Shown: positions 62,019 to 64,000 of the stretch, piece after piece
How the letters are laid out: every line of letters begins with the position of its first letter
Position numbering within the stretch: position 1 is the first letter of the stretch
DNA from: Desulfocicer sp963675955
GTDB lineage: Bacteria > Desulfobacterota > Desulfobacteria > Desulfobacterales > Desulfobacteraceae
Reading direction: 5' to 3'
Assembly: GCA_963675955.2 (NCBI GenBank)
Contig: CAXXVR010000009.1
Location: 1-64,000 of the forward strand
Length of the DNA stretch: 64,000 nt
Notes under the pieces: model-generated
Databases searched by the model: none
What the model saw: the letters and a program-made list of their open reading frames with translations, nothing else
What the model was told of the DNA's origin: nothing
Program-made: the position numbers and the translations under genes

Positions 62019-63089
62019 TTATGGGGTCATGGAATCGGTTGCCAGGGTCAGGAAAAAACATTCCAGTGCCAGTCGGGGAGTTGCATTGGCAAGTATGCGT
62101 TTTTCTGCAGTGTGCAGTGCCTTGATCCATGCCACGGCCTTTTTCCCGGAAAGTATTGTTGACAATGCCTGAAGATCTGCAAGAACGTCTTGGTTTATCA
62201 CCTGTCTGGGATCATGGGAGACTACCATGAGATCCCGGAGCCAGATGTTTATAATGGTCAGGATTGTTTTTAATTCATCCGTGTTCCGGGTCAGACGCTG
62301 TGCAAGAAAAAGGGCCGGGGCCGCATCGGTGCACCCTTGTTTTTTCACCAGATGAAAGAGTGCGTGGATCAGCCATTTTCTGAGGGATTTCCAGTCAGTG
62401 GTGGCATTTTTGTCCTGGTTTAGAAGCTGGATGGCCATGTCCATGGCACCATCGGCAGTGGCCACGGCAATGGCTATTTGCATGGGATCTGCCCCGGTGA
62501 TCTCCTGGAGTTGTCTGTTCAATACCCCAAGGGGGGTGGGGTTGAAATGTAAATGTCTGCACCGGGAGATGATGGTGGGCAGAAGGCCACTTAAATCCTG
62601 GGCCGTTAAAATAAAAAAAGTTCCCACCGGGGGTTCTTCCAGTATTTTAAGCAGGGCATTGGCCGCCTCCTGATTCATCTTGTGGGCCTCCGTCACAAGG
62701 ACCATGCGGTGGGTCGCTTCATGGGGAGGAGATGCAAGCGTATGGTAAAGTTCCCGGATACCTGCAATTTTTATTTTGTCCTTTTCCGGCCGGATGACCA
62801 GGATATCAGGATGCATGTCAACAAGAATCTTTTTGCATGAACTGCACACCATGCAGGGTTCAAAAGCACCTTTATGGGTGTCAAGGCTTACCTGCCGGTG
62901 GAGTGCTGTGCAGTTCAGTGACATGGCAAAAAGATGGGCCGCTTCTTTTTTCCCGGTGTCCGGATTACCGGTGAACAGCAATGCATTGGGCAGCCTGGAA
63001 CTGTAAATGATGGCTTCCAGACTGTTGACAACATGGGGCTGTTTTTCCCGGAGGGATGCGGCCCGGGATGAAGATGAAAACGGGGGCAT
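62019..63089 (-). CDS. holB: DNA polymerase III delta-prime subunit
   Basis: The 356-residue clamp-loader subunit has a P-loop-like FTGNPDTGKKEAAHLFA, a zinc module with cysteines around CMVCSSCKKI, and the sensor-type block ALLKILEEPPVGTFFILTAQ. SRC in IISRCRHLHF is the conserved SRC motif. It helps load the sliding clamp. It begins 3 bp after the HU gene stop, so the two are in one operon. Confidence 0.95.
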   Translation of the reverse strand: MPPFSSSSRAASLREKQPHVVNSLEAIIYSSRLPNALLFTGNPDTGKKEAAHLFAMSLNCTALHRQVSLDTHKGAFEPCMVCSSCKKILVDMHPDILVIRPEKDKIKIAGIRELYHTLASPPHEATHRMVLVTEAHKMNQEAANALLKILEEPPVGTFFILTAQDLSGLLPTIISRCRHLHFNPTPLGVLNRQLQEITGADPMQIAIAVATADGAMDMAIQLLNQDKNATTDWKSLRKWLIHALFHLVKKQGCTDAAPALFLAQRLTRNTDELKTILTIINIWLRDLMVVSHDPRQVINQDVLADLQALSTILSGKKAVAWIKALHTAEKRILANATPRLALECFFLTLATDSMTP

Positions 63090-63092
63090 GGG

Positions 63093-63368
63093 TTAGAAGT
63101 CTACACGCTCTTTAAGTTCTTTTCCGCATTTGAAAAAGGGAAGTTTCTTGGGGGGGATGGTTACTTTTTCACCGGTTTTGGGGTTTCTGCCGGTGTAGCT
63201 GTCATATTCTTTGATGAAAAAGCTGCATAACCCCCGGATTTCCACCCGTTCACCCTTTGCAAGTGCTTCGGTTAAGGAGTCAAAGAAAGTCTGGACCACA
63301 TCTGCGGCCTCGGCCTTTGTAAGCCCTGTTTGCTGTTTCAGGGTGGAAATCAATTCAAGTTTATTCAT
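63093..63368 (-). CDS. HU/IHF-family DNA-binding protein
   Basis: The 91-residue protein opens MNKLELISTLKQQTGLTKAE and contains VEIRGLCSFFIKEYDSYTGR followed by NPKTGEKVTIPPKK, the beta-arm with the DNA-intercalating Pro. It bends DNA as a dimer. The GLCSF and YDSYTGRNP wording is closer to the IHF-beta-like subgroup than to classical HU. AAGAGGACCCA precedes the ATG. It is the first gene of the cluster leading to glmS-like. Confidence 0.94.
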   Translation of the reverse strand: MNKLELISTLKQQTGLTKAEAADVVQTFFDSLTEALAKGERVEIRGLCSFFIKEYDSYTGRNPKTGEKVTIPPKKLPFFKCGKELKERVDF

Positions 63369-63522
63369 TGGGTCCTCTTAAAAGGGGCTGCCAGGGGGGG
63401 ACATCTCAGATCTCGCGGGTCAGCCCCTCTGCTGTGTTTTTGGGGGAATCAGAGTCTTATCTGTCATGGGAAATATCATGACATCTGCCTGATTCCGTTT
63501 TGTTCATGATGATGACAACTCA

Positions 63523-63649
63523 GTAAATATTCGGGTTTATAATGCAAATGTCTGGCCAGCGCCCCACATTTGTGTATTTGGGACTGCATAGCAAATGCTA
63601 TGTGAGCAGACCAAAATGGGTGAAGATGACGTGCTGGTCGAATATTTAC
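63523..63649. repeat. 127-bp MITE-like element with inverted GTAAATATTCG ends
   Basis: GTAAATATTCG at 63523-63533 and its reverse complement at 63639-63649 bound a non-coding stretch that can fold (GCATAGC/GCTATGT inside). Its right 46 bp recur, with changes, at 22880-22931. The rest of 63369-63717 holds no recognisable gene. Confidence 0.6.
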
Positions 63650-63717
63650 CCAACTCAAACGCTAAAGTTTAGGATAAAAGTACTTAATAAACAAATTACA
63701 GCAATAAGTCAAGGGGG

Positions 63718-64000
63718 TTATGTGATCATATGGGGTGCTTTTTCAATGTCTTGTTCATCAATCTCCACCCCGGCGAACTGACCTAGAGCGTCTATTCTGA
63801 TGATGACCCGGCCTTTGCCCTTATATTGAACAAATTCTCCGGTGGCACCGGTCATGGGACCACTGACCACTATGACCGGGTCTCCTTTTGCCATGGTGTC
63901 TCCCGGGCCTGTGATCACATCAAGGCCGGCATCGGTGATGATTTTCAGGGATTCAATATGACTGTCCGGAATGGCCACCGGCCCATTTCTGTATCCCAGA
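63718..64000 (-). CDS. NusG/RfaH-like transcription antiterminator, C-terminal part (partial)
   Basis: The frame is open from the right edge. It reads LGYRNGPVAIPDSHIESLKI, then KGDPVIVVSGPMTGATGEFV in a KOW domain, and ends PHMIT with a TAA. The layout, a short linker after VxIPDxxIES and one KOW domain, matches UpxY/RfaH-type specialised NusG paralogues that promote readthrough of polysaccharide operons. The N-terminal RNA-polymerase-binding domain lies outside the window, so the exact subtype is not settled. Confidence 0.85.
   Translation of the reverse strand, partial: LGYRNGPVAIPDSHIESLKIITDAGLDVITGPGDTMAKGDPVIVVSGPMTGATGEFVQYKGKGRVIIRIDALGQFAGVEIDEQDIEKAPHMIT

Noticed and set aside
1..64000. 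CRISPR array
   Set aside because: No regularly spaced 24-40 bp direct repeats were seen; the only tandem repeats are a 7-bp array and a purine-rich 14-mer duplicated once.
1..64000. Prophage
   Set aside because: No capsid, terminase, tail, portal or phage integrase genes were recognised; accessory DNA consists of IS, cassette-like and toxin-antitoxin pieces.

Overview
The window looks like a chromosomal segment of a strictly anaerobic deltaproteobacterium, most likely a sulfate reducer of the Desulfobacteraceae/Desulfobacterales. This is inferred from gene content: SelB, a double-cubane-cluster protein with its ATP-dependent activator, an AcuI-type acrylyl-CoA reductase, a CoA-disulfide-reductase/rhodanese fusion, a PAS sigma-54 activator, a GAF-ANTAR protein and a biotin ECF importer. 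No rRNA gene or species marker is present.

Layout. 1-2.3 kb: start of an RNase II-like gene running off the left edge, then a complete 1448-bp insertion sequence (18-bp inverted repeats, 9-bp target duplication) with a frameshifted transposase. 2.4-10 kb: Smr protein, MltG, HemW, membrane-anchored carbonic anhydrase, SelB, an EamA transporter. 10.2-11.3 kb: tRNA-His and tRNA-Arg, then an AT-rich stretch holding what looks like a single integron-type gene cassette (an ORF with one in-frame TGA, followed by an attC-like hairpin). 11.3-22.7 kb: MBL hydrolase, TruA-like enzyme, double-cubane pair, two tandem cold-shock genes with duplicated leaders, MCP, radical SAM protein, a decayed gene, a third csp, GAF-ANTAR regulator. 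23-37.8 kb: AcuI, SLC13-type transporter, TPR protein, DUF4197 protein, acyl-CoA synthetase-like protein, tRNA-Gly, OleD-like reductase, nitroreductase, FxsA, CoA-disulfide reductase, sigma-54 activator, S4 protein.

37.8-44.3 kb is accessory and partly decayed. It holds a zeta-toxin-like kinase with a small overlapping partner, a DUF711 remnant, an orphan lasso-peptide B2 protease with an ABC-transporter stub, a DUF4143 ATPase, and a graveyard of IS and toxin-antitoxin fragments. 44.4-47.7 kb is a tight birA-bioY-bioM-bioN operon behind a palindromic BirA-type operator: biotin uptake controlled by its own repressor/ligase. 48-64 kb is housekeeping: pyrG, eno, galE, then a probable co-directional run HU-holB-ricT-metG-PBP-glmS-like, whose last gene encodes an unusual 1244-residue glutamine-amidotransferase/SIS protein. 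The right edge cuts a NusG-like gene.

The points most worth following are the giant GlmS-like protein, the duplicated csp leaders with a terminator-like hairpin abutting the ribosome binding site, the cassette-like ORF plus attC-like site, the orphan lasso protease, the zeta-like kinase with its unfamiliar partner, and several families of dispersed intergenic repeats.
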